The notes under the pieces were generated by a model. It was not told where the DNA came from. It made no database searches and saw only the letters and a list, made by a program, of their open reading frames with translations. From Anaerolineales bacterium (GTDB lineage: Bacteria > Chloroflexota > Anaerolineae > Anaerolineales > DRMV01), in NCBI GenBank assembly GCA_015494815.1, contig WGAK01000092.1:1-8064 (forward strand): 8,064 nucleotides of DNA. Direction: 5' to 3'. Each line of letters opens with the position of its first letter. Positions within the stretch are counted from its first letter, which is position 1. Below are positions 1 through 5,865 of the stretch, piece by piece. The position numbers and the translations under genes were made by a program.

Positions 1-104
1 GCCCACAGCAGGGCCAGCAGCAAGGCCAGCACGCTCAGGCTGAGCAGCCAGCCACAGCCGCGGCGCCACCAGGGGACCTGCGTCGAAACGGGTGCGGATG
101 CCAT
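1..104 (-). CDS. N-terminus of membrane-anchored or exported protein (partial, runs off left edge)
   Basis: An ATG at 104-102 on the minus strand opens a reading frame that stays open for 34 codons to the window edge. An SD sequence GAGGTG (114-109) sits 4 bases upstream, and the stop of the rRNA methyltransferase gene is 13 bases upstream, so the two are probably cotranscribed. The translated start is MASAPVSTQVPWWRRGCGWL followed by an almost unbroken run of Leu, Ser, Val and Ala. A short Arg-containing N-region followed by a hydrophobic stretch of about 17 residues is what a signal peptide or single signal-anchor segment looks like. The visible part is too short to name a family. It could be the start of a secreted enzyme or a membrane protein. 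Confidence 0.6.
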   Translation of the reverse strand, partial: MASAPVSTQVPWWRRGCGWLLSLSVLALLLALLW

Positions 105-117
105 CGTTCACCTCGGC

Positions 118-1515
118 TCAGATGCGGCGCAGCCAGCGGGGCGCGTGGCTCTTGACCACGCCCCCCACGCGCTTGCCCCACCCCAGCGGATAACCGTCCA
201 CGGTCACCAGCACCCAGCCCTCGGGGCCGGGATGCGGCAAAGGCTCGCCGTGCAAATAGGCGCGCGTGCGGGGGTCGTCGGCGGTCAAATTCCAGCGCCG
301 CTCCGCGGGCACGGTCTCGGCCGACAGGGCCAGGGCCAGGGCGTGGGCGGGCTCGAAGCGCCGGGTCTTGAGGGTGCCCAACCACCAGCCGAACCGCCGC
401 ACCTTGAGGCCCTGCCAGTCGGGCGCGTCCGGCGGCACCGCGTACAGCCGATTGCCAAACACGGCCAGCCGCTCCCACGGCGCGGGGGGACGGCCGCCCA
501 GCACGGTTTCGACGAACGCGCGCCACAACCGCCGGGCCTCGGCCGGCAGGGTCCGGCGCGGTGCGGGCGGCCGGGGCGGAGGTGCGTCCGCGGGTGCGCG
601 GCGCAGCAGGGCCACGAAGTGCCCTTCCCCCGCCACTTTGTGCGGCCACAAGCGCACCGCGTGGCGCAGCGACGGCGGGCCCGGCGGGTGCAGCCACTCG
701 GGCCGCCCGCGGTCGAACCCCGGCCGCGACGGGATGGGTTCCACCGTAAATTCGGGGTGCCGGGCCAGAAAGTGGGCCAGCACGCCCTCGTTCTCTTCGG
801 GGGCGAACGTGCAGGTGCTGTAGACCAGCCAGCCGCCGGGCCGTACCAGGCGCGCCGCGTCGCGCAGCAGCGTGCGTTGCAGGCGGGCGCACCGCTGGAT
901 GTGGCGGGGGCTCCAGATGCGCCGGGCCGCGGGGTCCTTGCGGAACATGCCTTCGCCCGAGCAGGGCGCATCCAACAGCACCCGGTCGAACAGCCCGGCC
1001 CACCGGCGGGCCAGCCGCGCCGGGGTCTCTTGCGTGACCACGATGTGCGTCGCGCCCCAACGGTCCAGGTTGTTGGTCATCTCGTGCACCCGCTTGGGTT
1101 GCACATCGTTGGCGACCAGCAGCCCCTGGCCCTGCATCAACGCGGCCAGGTGGGTGGTCTTGCCGCCCGGCGCGGCCGCGACATCGAGCACCCACTCGCC
1201 GGGCCGGGGGGCCAGCACTTCGGCCGGGGCCATCGCGCTGGGGTCCTGCACATAGTACAGCCCGGCCGCGTGGTACGGATGTTTGCCCGGCCGGGCGCGG
1301 TCGGTCACCCGAAAGCCGCTGGGACACCACGGCACCGGGGCCAGGGCAAAGGGCGCGCGGGCCCGAAACGCGTCCACCGCGATTTTCAAGGTGTTGACCC
1401 GCACCCCCACCTGCGGCCCCTGGGCCAACGCAGCCTGGTAGGCCGCGAACTCTTCAGGGCCCAAAAAGGCCCGCATCCGGTCCACGAACACCGGCGGCAA
1501 GGCCAAGCCGGGCAC
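118..1515 (-). CDS. rsmF: RsmF/NOL1-NOP2-Sun family rRNA (cytosine-C5) methyltransferase
   Basis: A 465-residue S-adenosylmethionine-dependent RNA m5C methyltransferase, cytoplasmic, expected to modify a cytosine of 16S rRNA. Seen in order: an N-terminal substrate-binding part with RVNTLK at 39-44; GLYYVQDPSAM at 85-95; SAM-binding motif I LDVAAAPGGKT at 110-120; motif IV DAPCSGEGMF at 182-191, with the release cysteine C185; and the STCTFAPEENE block at 233-243, with the nucleophile C235. The C-terminus (about 400-465, with GYPLGWGKRVGG) looks like the PUA-like tail of RsmF-type enzymes rather than RsmB, which carries an N-terminal NusB domain instead. Length fits RsmF. The start is GTG at 1515, supported by an AGGAG six bases upstream inside the end of the preceding gene. 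The next in-frame ATG is codon 14, within the conserved start region. The exact target base is inferred from the family. Confidence 0.9.
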   Translation of the reverse strand: MPGLALPPVFVDRMRAFLGPEEFAAYQAALAQGPQVGVRVNTLKIAVDAFRARAPFALAPVPWCPSGFRVTDRARPGKHPYHAAGLYYVQDPSAMAPAEVLAPRPGEWVLDVAAAPGGKTTHLAALMQGQGLLVANDVQPKRVHEMTNNLDRWGATHIVVTQETPARLARRWAGLFDRVLLDAPCSGEGMFRKDPAARRIWSPRHIQRCARLQRTLLRDAARLVRPGGWLVYSTCTFAPEENEGVLAHFLARHPEFTVEPIPSRPGFDRGRPEWLHPPGPPSLRHAVRLWPHKVAGEGHFVALLRRAPADAPPPRPPAPRRTLPAEARRLWRAFVETVLGGRPPAPWERLAVFGNRLYAVPPDAPDWQGLKVRRFGWWLGTLKTRRFEPAHALALALSAETVPAERRWNLTADDPRTRAYLHGEPLPHPGPEGWVLVTVDGYPLGWGKRVGGVVKSHAPRWLRRI

Positions 1516-1516
1516 C

Positions 1517-1954
1517 CTACGCTCCTATCTCGAACACCGCCTCCGCGCGGGTGACCTCCCGCATCTCGGGCAGGGTGAGGTCCGCGGGCTCATCGTCCTC
1601 GGGCAGGCGGAAGGTGAAGCCGGGCGGCGGGTATTGCACCGAGGCCACCACCCGATACCGGCCCTGGGGCGCTTCTTCGCGCAGGTAGAGCACGAAATCC
1701 ATGCGCGGGTTGAGGGGCTCGACGATGCTCAGGTGCCCCACGCTGTGGCCGGTGGGATTGAGGATGTCAATCTCGATGTGCGGGCGCTGCTCATAAGGCG
1801 AGAGCACCAGATACACCCGCACCCGGTGATGGCTCAGCACTTCGGCGCGCAACTCCCGCACCTCCACCTCATCGGGCGGACGCTTGGGGTCGTTGGGGTC
1901 GTCGAAGAAGAACTGGAACTCGGGAGGCAAAGGATGCAATGGAATGCCACTCAT
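1517..1954 (-). CDS. Conserved-looking protein of unknown function, probable beta-sandwich
   Basis: A 145-residue soluble protein that I do not recognise. It has no signal peptide or membrane segment. After a Pro-rich start (PLHPLPPEFQFFFDDP at 6-20), residues about 43-108 alternate hydrophobic and polar residues in strand-like segments (VRVYLVL, HIEIDIL, DFVLYL, YRVVASVQY). They end in an APQGRYRVVASV stretch typical of Ig-like or macroglobulin-like beta sandwiches, and the tail is acidic. The fold is inferred from this pattern only. The start is ATG at 1954, with AGGAGTG ending 4 bases upstream and a -10 box about 30 bases upstream. It is the first gene of the leftward operon and abuts rsmF with one base between stop and start, so its product could be made in step with the methyltransferase, but nothing shows a functional link. 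Confidence 0.75.
   Translation of the reverse strand: MSGIPLHPLPPEFQFFFDDPNDPKRPPDEVEVRELRAEVLSHHRVRVYLVLSPYEQRPHIEIDILNPTGHSVGHLSIVEPLNPRMDFVLYLREEAPQGRYRVVASVQYPPPGFTFRLPEDDEPADLTLPEMREVTRAEAVFEIGA
1522..1526 (-). promoter_or_regulatory. Shine-Dalgarno for rsmF inside the upstream gene
   Basis: AGGAG on the minus strand, 6 bases before the GTG at 1515. It lies in the last codons of the 145-residue gene, whose TAG stop (1519-1517) is separated from the GTG by one base. This decides the GTG start and implies coupled translation of the two genes. Confidence 0.75.
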
Positions 1955-1983
1955 GATTCACTCCTGGGCCCAAAAGGGGCTTC

Positions 1984-1989
1984 ATTATA
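1984..1989 (-). promoter_or_regulatory. -10 box of leftward promoter for the rsmF operon
   Basis: A perfect TATAAT on the minus strand in an otherwise very GC-rich setting. It predicts a start of transcription near 1977 and a 5' leader of about 23 bases before the ATG at 1954, just enough for the SD. At 17-base spacing the -35 position (2007-2012) reads CCGCGC, so there is no recognisable -35 and no TGn extension. The hexamer match is direct; the start of transcription is inferred. Confidence 0.6.
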
Positions 1990-1995
1990 CCCCGC

Positions 1996-2020
1996 CCGCG
2001 GCGAGCGCGCGGGGCCGCGG
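1996..2020. repeat. GC-rich inverted repeat in the divergent intergenic region
   Basis: CCGCGGC (1996-2002) and GCCGCGG (2014-2020) form a perfect 7-base inverted repeat with an 11-base spacer. It sits just upstream of the leftward TATAAT, with the -35 position in its loop. It could be an operator or a DNA-level structure. GC-rich palindromes also arise by chance in this composition. Confidence 0.3.
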
Positions 2021-2057
2021 CCGGAGCCGCCGCGTTCTTACGAAATTCTTATTTTCT

Positions 2058-2081
2058 GCCAACGGATTTCTGGCGTTCGGC
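2058..2081. repeat. Bulged inverted repeat upstream of the rightward operon
   Basis: GCCAACG (2058-2064) pairs with CGTTCGGC (2074-2081), apart from one unpaired C, across a 9-base spacer. It lies in the only AT-rich patch of the intergenic region, just ahead of a weak TANNNT candidate (TATCGT, 2084-2089). It would be well placed for an operator of the 2140-4905 operon. No protein is known to bind it. Confidence 0.3.
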
Positions 2082-2126
2082 GCTATCGTAGAAAATGGAC
2101 GGAGCGCGCCGTCCCCAACACAACCT

Positions 2127-2133
2127 GAGGAGG
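2127..2133 (+). promoter_or_regulatory. Shine-Dalgarno deciding the start of the 242-residue gene
   Basis: GAGGAGG with a 6-base spacer to the ATG at 2140. An in-frame ATG 15 codons upstream (2095) has no SD and would place this strong SD inside the gene, so 2140 is preferred. Confidence 0.85.
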
Positions 2134-2139
2134 CAAGCC

Positions 2140-2868
2140 ATGCCACGCCAGAAGCGCAAACTGAGCGCCCAAGAACTCCAACGCCAGCACCAACGGGCGT
2201 TGAACACCTTTGTGCGGGAAGCCTGGGGCGAGATTCCCGCGGAGATGGAGGTCAAACTGCGCAGCCTCAAGGCCTGGGGCTTCGACCTGCTGAGCGGGCT
2301 GCGCGGCGGTCACGCGGCCGTGTTCGTCGCGCCCAGCGAGGACCGCCGGGCAGCCGGCGATGTGTACGAAACCCAGGGCGAGACCTTCGAGGTGCGCGAG
2401 GTCCTCCGAAGCCTGCCCAAGGGCGCCCGGTTGCTCATCCGGGTGGGGCTGGAAGAGCGCCGGGGCGTGATTCGGGCCTATTATCGCGCCGCGCACGGCG
2501 AAGAGACGCTGCTCTTCAGCCTGCCCGCGGCCGAACTGCTGCTGGCCTTCTTCAAAAAGCGGGGGCTGGGCAAACTGCTCGAGGCCTTCCATTCCAGCGG
2601 CCTGACCACCGAATTCATCCAAAAGCGCGGCGAGCAGGGGCGCGCCTACGCGTTCGACGACCTGCCCCATACCATGCGCCGCGCCCTGCGCGAAGCCGGC
2701 GACCTGCTGCGCAAGCGCACCCGCGTCGGCCGCTTCACCCTGGTCTATTTCGGCAAGAACAAGGACGGCGACGACCGCTACATCGTGACCTGGCTGTTGC
2801 CTACCATTTATTTGTTCGATGTAGATGTGGCCGAGCGGGTGGACAAACTGCTGGCCGCGCTGGACTAA
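2140..2868 (+). CDS. Protein of unknown function, 242 residues, first gene of the DUF505-like operon
   Basis: I do not recognise this family. The protein is soluble, with no signal peptide or membrane helix. It opens with a basic, Gln-rich helix (MPRQKRKLSAQELQRQHQRA) that could contact nucleic acid or a partner. A mixed alpha/beta part follows (about 45-125, including the strand-like ARLLIRVGL and GVIRAYYRA), then a helix LPAAELLLAFFKKRGLGKLL (128-147). A C-terminal part has charged helices (178-194) and the strands RFTLVYFG (198-205) and RYIVTWLLPTIYLFDVDV (213-230). No catalytic motif stands out. Strong third-position GC bias and a clear SD support a real gene. The next gene starts 24 bases after the TAA with its own SD, so the two are surely cotranscribed and may act together. 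Confidence 0.8.
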   Translation: MPRQKRKLSAQELQRQHQRALNTFVREAWGEIPAEMEVKLRSLKAWGFDLLSGLRGGHAAVFVAPSEDRRAAGDVYETQGETFEVREVLRSLPKGARLLIRVGLEERRGVIRAYYRAAHGEETLLFSLPAAELLLAFFKKRGLGKLLEAFHSSGLTTEFIQKRGEQGRAYAFDDLPHTMRRALREAGDLLRKRTRVGRFTLVYFGKNKDGDDRYIVTWLLPTIYLFDVDVAERVDKLLAALD

Positions 2869-2892
2869 CCCTGTGCACCGGGAGGTGAACCC

Positions 2893-4905
2893 ATGATTGT
2901 GCGCAAAGAACATGCCCAAATGCTGGAGCGCTTGCTGCGCGACCAAGACGCCCGACGGCCGTTCACCGAAATCGCGGCCGCGGAAGCCCCCGTTTTGCAC
3001 GAACTGGAGCGGGCCGGGCTGGTGCGCCAGCAAAACCCGGTGCGGTGGGTGCTGACCTATTCGGGCACGGCCCTGGCCCAGGTGTTGCGCGACCTGTACG
3101 CGCAAGGCCCCGCGCCCTACCGCGAGGCCGACGACGAGGTCGGCGGCGACCAGGTCGTGCGCGAGGCCCGGGGGCTGGCCGCGCCCGAGACCTGGCCCGA
3201 CGACTGGCGCTGGCTGGGCAGCGAGGTCATCGCCATGCTCGACGCCGCGGCCCGGGCCGACCGGGTCGGTCCCAAGGCCGAGCAGGCCCTGCTGGAACGC
3301 GGCCTGGCCGTGCGCGTGTGGGACCGCCACCGCAAGGCCGAAATCGTGGTACTGAGCGAGGCCGGCCGCGCGGTGCTGGACATCTACGCCCACGCGCACC
3401 CGCGGCTGCTCATTGACGACCGCTTGGCCGATTTCATCCGCCAGGTGCCGGTGGGCCCCGCGTCGGCCGACCGGCTGCCTACGGGCTCGCACGAAGAACA
3501 CCTGCTGGAGGCCATGCGGCTCATCGCCTACAGCGTGCCCGTCTCCGACGCCTACGCATTCACCGCCCTGGGCCAGGCCGTGCAGCGCGCGCTGCGCACC
3601 GGCGGCTTTGGCACCGGCACGGTACTTTCCGAAGACCTGCTGTGGGCGCTGGCCCGCCACGCCGACGGCGAGGACATCGGGCCGCAGGCCCTGGCCCGCC
3701 TGCAGGCCCTGGCCTATGTGGACGCGGAGGGCCATTTGCTGCCCGCGGGCGAGTGGGCCCTCGAGGCCCTACGCCTGTGGTGGGACGGCCCCCGCCGGGA
3801 TGTGTGGACCCTGGCCGTCAAGGCCGAGGAGGTCGAGGTGCTGGCCACGGTGGACGCGCTGTGGCGCAAGCACGCGCAAACGGGCAATGACGACGAGATA
3901 CCCACCTTCGCGCGGCTGCGCCGCGAGATGATGGACCGCAAAGTGCAGGAATACAAAGCCCTGCTGGCGCGCTACGGCCGCCGCATCAAAGACATGCCCA
4001 AACGCTACCAGGCCATCGCGCAGCAGTTCGCGGAGGCCAAAGACCTGGCCCGCTGGTACGACGACAACTTCGCGCTGCGCGAGGCCCTCTACAGCCTGGA
4101 ATCCTTCCACCTGCTGACCAGCGAAGAAGACGCGGCCGGCCGCGAGGTCTTCCGGCTGACCGACATCGGGCGCCAGGTGCTGGCCGAGCAGGGCGACCGA
4201 CCGCGTGACATTTCGTCCACCGCGGTCAAGGCCATCACCATGACCCGCAAGATGTTCGCCGCGCCGGCGCTGGAATGGTGGCAACAGGCCCACGACGCGG
4301 GGCTGGTGGGCACGGCCGAGCCCACCAAGAGCGGCTGGCTGTACGCGCATCTGGCCGAAACCCTCACCCGCCAGCCGCACCTCACCCGCTTCGAGTTGGA
4401 GGTCTTCCATATCATCCCGGCCCGGGGCATGACCGAGGAGGAAATCTACCGCCATCTGGAGGCCCGCGGCGAAGACCGGGAACGCATCCGCTGGGCCCTG
4501 GAGAAACTGGAGGCCCGCCATCTCATCGAAATCCTGCCCGACGGCAATGTGGTCGAAACCCGGGCCGGGGAACTCATGGACCAGGCCCTGGCCAGCGTGC
4601 CCGAGGGCTTTGGCAACCCGGTCACTCCGCTGATGGTGCGGGTGCTGCGCGCGCTGCGTGCGGTGGGCACCCTGTATGTCAAAGAGCGCAAGGTGCGGGT
4701 GTTGCCCCGCAACCTGGCCGAGGCCTGGAAGCGCAGCGGCCTGAGCAAAGAAGCCTTTGACGACGCGCTCACGGCCGCGCGCGTGGCCGGCTTCGTGGGC
4801 CGCAATGCCATCACCACCGCGGGCCTGTGGCTGCTGGACGCGGCCGACGCCATGAACCCCCACCCCGACGACAATCTGACCGGCTACGCGGGCGCGTGGC
4901 ACTAA
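2893..4905 (+). CDS. DUF505-like multi-winged-helix protein of unknown function
   Basis: A 670-residue soluble protein. The start (MIVRKEHAQMLERLL), the overall length and the layout resemble DUF505, a family of unknown function that I recall from archaea and deep-branching bacteria; that link is from memory and not proven here. A repeated pattern is visible: a helix with L-x-x-L-x-x-x-x-L, a short wing, then T/S-x-x-G-x-x-x-L. Copies lie at about 31-65, 128-165, 265-293, 395-431, 458-489, 533-566 and 622-650. This is how winged-helix domains end in MarR/ArsR-like proteins, so it reads as a tandem array of winged-helix-like units. A charged helical segment rich in Lys/Arg (about 340-385) separates the halves. 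No enzyme motif, Walker motif or Cys cluster is seen. SD GGAGGTG (2881-2887) is 5 bases before the ATG. It is the second gene after the 242-residue protein. A role in nucleic-acid or protein binding is inferred. Confidence 0.75.
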   Translation: MIVRKEHAQMLERLLRDQDARRPFTEIAAAEAPVLHELERAGLVRQQNPVRWVLTYSGTALAQVLRDLYAQGPAPYREADDEVGGDQVVREARGLAAPETWPDDWRWLGSEVIAMLDAAARADRVGPKAEQALLERGLAVRVWDRHRKAEIVVLSEAGRAVLDIYAHAHPRLLIDDRLADFIRQVPVGPASADRLPTGSHEEHLLEAMRLIAYSVPVSDAYAFTALGQAVQRALRTGGFGTGTVLSEDLLWALARHADGEDIGPQALARLQALAYVDAEGHLLPAGEWALEALRLWWDGPRRDVWTLAVKAEEVEVLATVDALWRKHAQTGNDDEIPTFARLRREMMDRKVQEYKALLARYGRRIKDMPKRYQAIAQQFAEAKDLARWYDDNFALREALYSLESFHLLTSEEDAAGREVFRLTDIGRQVLAEQGDRPRDISSTAVKAITMTRKMFAAPALEWWQQAHDAGLVGTAEPTKSGWLYAHLAETLTRQPHLTRFELEVFHIIPARGMTEEEIYRHLEARGEDRERIRWALEKLEARHLIEILPDGNVVETRAGELMDQALASVPEGFGNPVTPLMVRVLRALRAVGTLYVKERKVRVLPRNLAEAWKRSGLSKEAFDDALTAARVAGFVGRNAITTAGLWLLDAADAMNPHPDDNLTGYAGAWH

Positions 4906-4927
4906 ACGCCCGTGACCCGGCAACCTT

Positions 4928-4962
4928 GGGGCCCGGCCCGCGCGGTCGGGCCCCGGCCTTTT
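4928..4962 (+). terminator. Terminator-like hairpin after the DUF505-like gene
   Basis: GGGGCCCG (4928-4935) and CGGGCCCC (4947-4954) form a perfect 8-bp GC stem with an 11-base loop, followed by GGCC and TTTT (4959-4962). It begins 23 bases after the stop codon at 4905 and lies before the next promoter. The T-tract is short and delayed, so termination may be partial or may rely on another factor. Confidence 0.55.
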
Positions 4963-4987
4963 GGCCGCCTGCGCGCGGCCGGGCCCA

Positions 4988-4996
4988 TGCTATAAT
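4988..4996 (+). promoter_or_regulatory. Extended -10 promoter of the yceD operon
   Basis: TGC followed by TATAAT is an exact extended -10 (TGnTATAAT). Transcription should start near 5003, giving a leader of about 22 bases with the SD GGAGG (5013-5017) 7 bases before the ATG at 5025. No TTGACA-like -35 is seen at the right spacing, as expected for an extended -10. Confidence 0.7.
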
Positions 4997-5024
4997 GGAA
5001 ACACCTTACCCCGGAGGCGACATC

Positions 5025-5546
5025 ATGGCCGGGTTCCATCCGTTCCGTTTGAATGTGGGGTTCATCGCCGCGGAAGAAGTGGGTTATCAGCGCGAATTCG
5101 ACCTGGCCGTGGCGTCGGTGCGCCTGGAGGATGTGGAAGCCCGGGATGTGACCGGCCTCGCCGCGGTCTCACGCACACCCCAAGGCCTGCTGGTGCATGT
5201 CCATCTGGAAGCCAACACGCCCCAAACCTGCGTCCGCTGCCTCAAGCCCTTCCAACAGCACCTGGTGGTGGACTTCGAAGAACTCTATGCCTTCAACGAC
5301 AAATCGCTGACCGAGTCGGGCCTGCGCTACCCGCCCACCGGCATTCTCGACCTGGCGCCCCTGATTCGCGAATACCTGATTCTGGACATGCCCATGAGCC
5401 CCGTGTGCAGCCCGACCTGCAAGGGTCTGTGCCCTGTGTGTGGGGCCGACCGCAATCACGAAGATTGCGGCCACGACACCACGCCCACCGACCCCCGCTG
5501 GGACGCGCTGCGGGCGTTGCTCTCGGATTCTACCGCAGGAGGTTGA
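5025..5546 (+). CDS. yceD: YceD/DUF177 family zinc-ribbon protein
   Basis: A 173-residue cytoplasmic protein of the YceD (DUF177) family, which is linked to ribosome and 23S rRNA maturation and is commonly encoded just upstream of rpmF (ribosomal protein L32). Seen: an N-terminal strand-rich part; CVRCLKPF at 69-76 (C69, C72); the acidic strand VVDFEELYAF at 81-90; LDLAPLIREYLIL at 108-120; and the hallmark block PVCSPTCKGLCPVCG at 126-140, with C128, C132, C136 and C139 plus C148. These cysteines fit a zinc site. Length is normal. The ATG at 5025 has a good SD, and the leader contains the extended -10 promoter, so a longer upstream reading of the same frame is not the gene. Unusually, the next gene is not rpmF but a small SWIM protein, 5 bases downstream. 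Confidence 0.88.
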   Translation: MAGFHPFRLNVGFIAAEEVGYQREFDLAVASVRLEDVEARDVTGLAAVSRTPQGLLVHVHLEANTPQTCVRCLKPFQQHLVVDFEELYAFNDKSLTESGLRYPPTGILDLAPLIREYLILDMPMSPVCSPTCKGLCPVCGADRNHEDCGHDTTPTDPRWDALRALLSDSTAGG

Positions 5547-5551
5547 CCATC

Positions 5552-5782
5552 ATGGATTCGGCGCTCATTCGCAAGATGCAAAAAGCCAAGCAATATGCCC
5601 AAGAACGCGACCGCTTCACCTTTCTGGCCCTGGAAGTGCAAATTCAGGGCAACAACAGCGTGCATCGGGTGAAGTACGACCGGGGGAAGTGGGCCTGCGA
5701 TTGCGCCTTCTTCCAAAGCCGCGGCCAATGCAGCCACACCATGGCCGTGGAATACTTACTGGACGGCATGTTGGGCGCATAG
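5552..5782 (+). CDS. Stand-alone SWIM zinc-finger mini-protein
   Basis: A 76-residue protein that is little more than one zinc finger. It has a basic, helical N-terminus (LIRKMQKAKQYAQERDRFTF at 5-24), a strand region (about 25-45), then WACDCAFFQSRGQCSHTMAV at 48-67. This is a CxCx8CxH SWIM motif with ligands C49, C51, C60 and H62, closed by a short helix. SWIM fingers bind nucleic acid or protein and usually occur within larger proteins (SWI2/SNF2, MuDR transposases, MEKK1); a free-standing one is unusual in the classic description. SD AGGAGG (5537-5542) is 9 bases before the ATG. The gene follows yceD by 5 bases and shares its promoter, which suggests a link to RNA or ribosome biology; that role is inferred. 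An in-frame ATG eight codons in is possible but has no better SD. Confidence 0.85.
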   Translation: MDSALIRKMQKAKQYAQERDRFTFLALEVQIQGNNSVHRVKYDRGKWACDCAFFQSRGQCSHTMAVEYLLDGMLGA

Positions 5783-5837
5783 TCCGCCGTTGCTTTTGCA
5801 TCTCTGAGCCTTGGGGGAACCGGCTCCGCCGCGGCCG

Positions 5838-5865
5838 AGGACGCGCGCCGCGGCGGCGTCCTTTC
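5838..5865 (+). terminator. GC-rich hairpin between convergent operons
   Basis: AGGACGC (5838-5844) and GCGTCCT (5856-5862) form a 7-bp stem whose 11-base loop contains the palindrome CGCCGCGGCG; TTTC follows. An overlapping alternative stem pairs CCGCCGCGG (5826-5834) with CCGCGGCGG (5848-5856). It lies between the stop of the SWIM gene (5782) and the oppositely oriented birA stop (5866-5864). It probably ends rightward transcription; the T-tract is weak, and on the other strand there is none. Confidence 0.5.

Noticed and set aside
35..1330. Long minus-strand frame (431 codons) in another frame over rsmF
   Set aside because: Its product is Arg/Pro/Ala/Gly-rich low-complexity sequence with no motifs, while the overlapping frame has complete methyltransferase motifs. 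It is a shadow of GC-rich coding DNA.
145..1554. Plus-strand frame of 469 codons antisense to rsmF
   Set aside because: Rich in His, Gln, Arg and Gly without domains; it opposes a clear enzyme gene and has no SD. Antisense frames stay open because of third-position GC.
2095..2139. Fifteen extra codons for the 242-residue protein (ATG at 2095)
   Set aside because: No SD, and it would place the GAGGAGG of the better start inside the gene.
2083..3735. Minus-strand frame of 550 codons antisense to both genes of the unknown operon
   Set aside because: Although longer than the 242-residue gene, it is Gln/His/Gly-rich, has no SD, and spans the junction of two well-started plus-strand genes whose protein sequences look globular.
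3769..4923. Minus-strand frame of 384 codons antisense to the DUF505-like gene
   Set aside because: Same antisense composition artefact, with no motif and no SD.
4955..4980. Second terminator from GGCCTTTTGGCC and GGCCGC...GCGGCC after the DUF505-like gene
   Set aside because: Short GC palindromes without a following T-run; they are better seen as composition effects beside the 8-bp stem at 4928-4954.
4985..4998. CCAT-N6-ATGG inverted repeat over the yceD -10 box as an operator
   Set aside because: Only four-base arms, partly forced by the TGnTATAAT sequence itself.
4827..5024. Longer N-terminus for YceD starting at 4827
   Set aside because: It would run through the end of the DUF505-like gene, the terminator hairpin and the extended -10 promoter. 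The ATG at 5025 has a proper SD and gives the normal family length.
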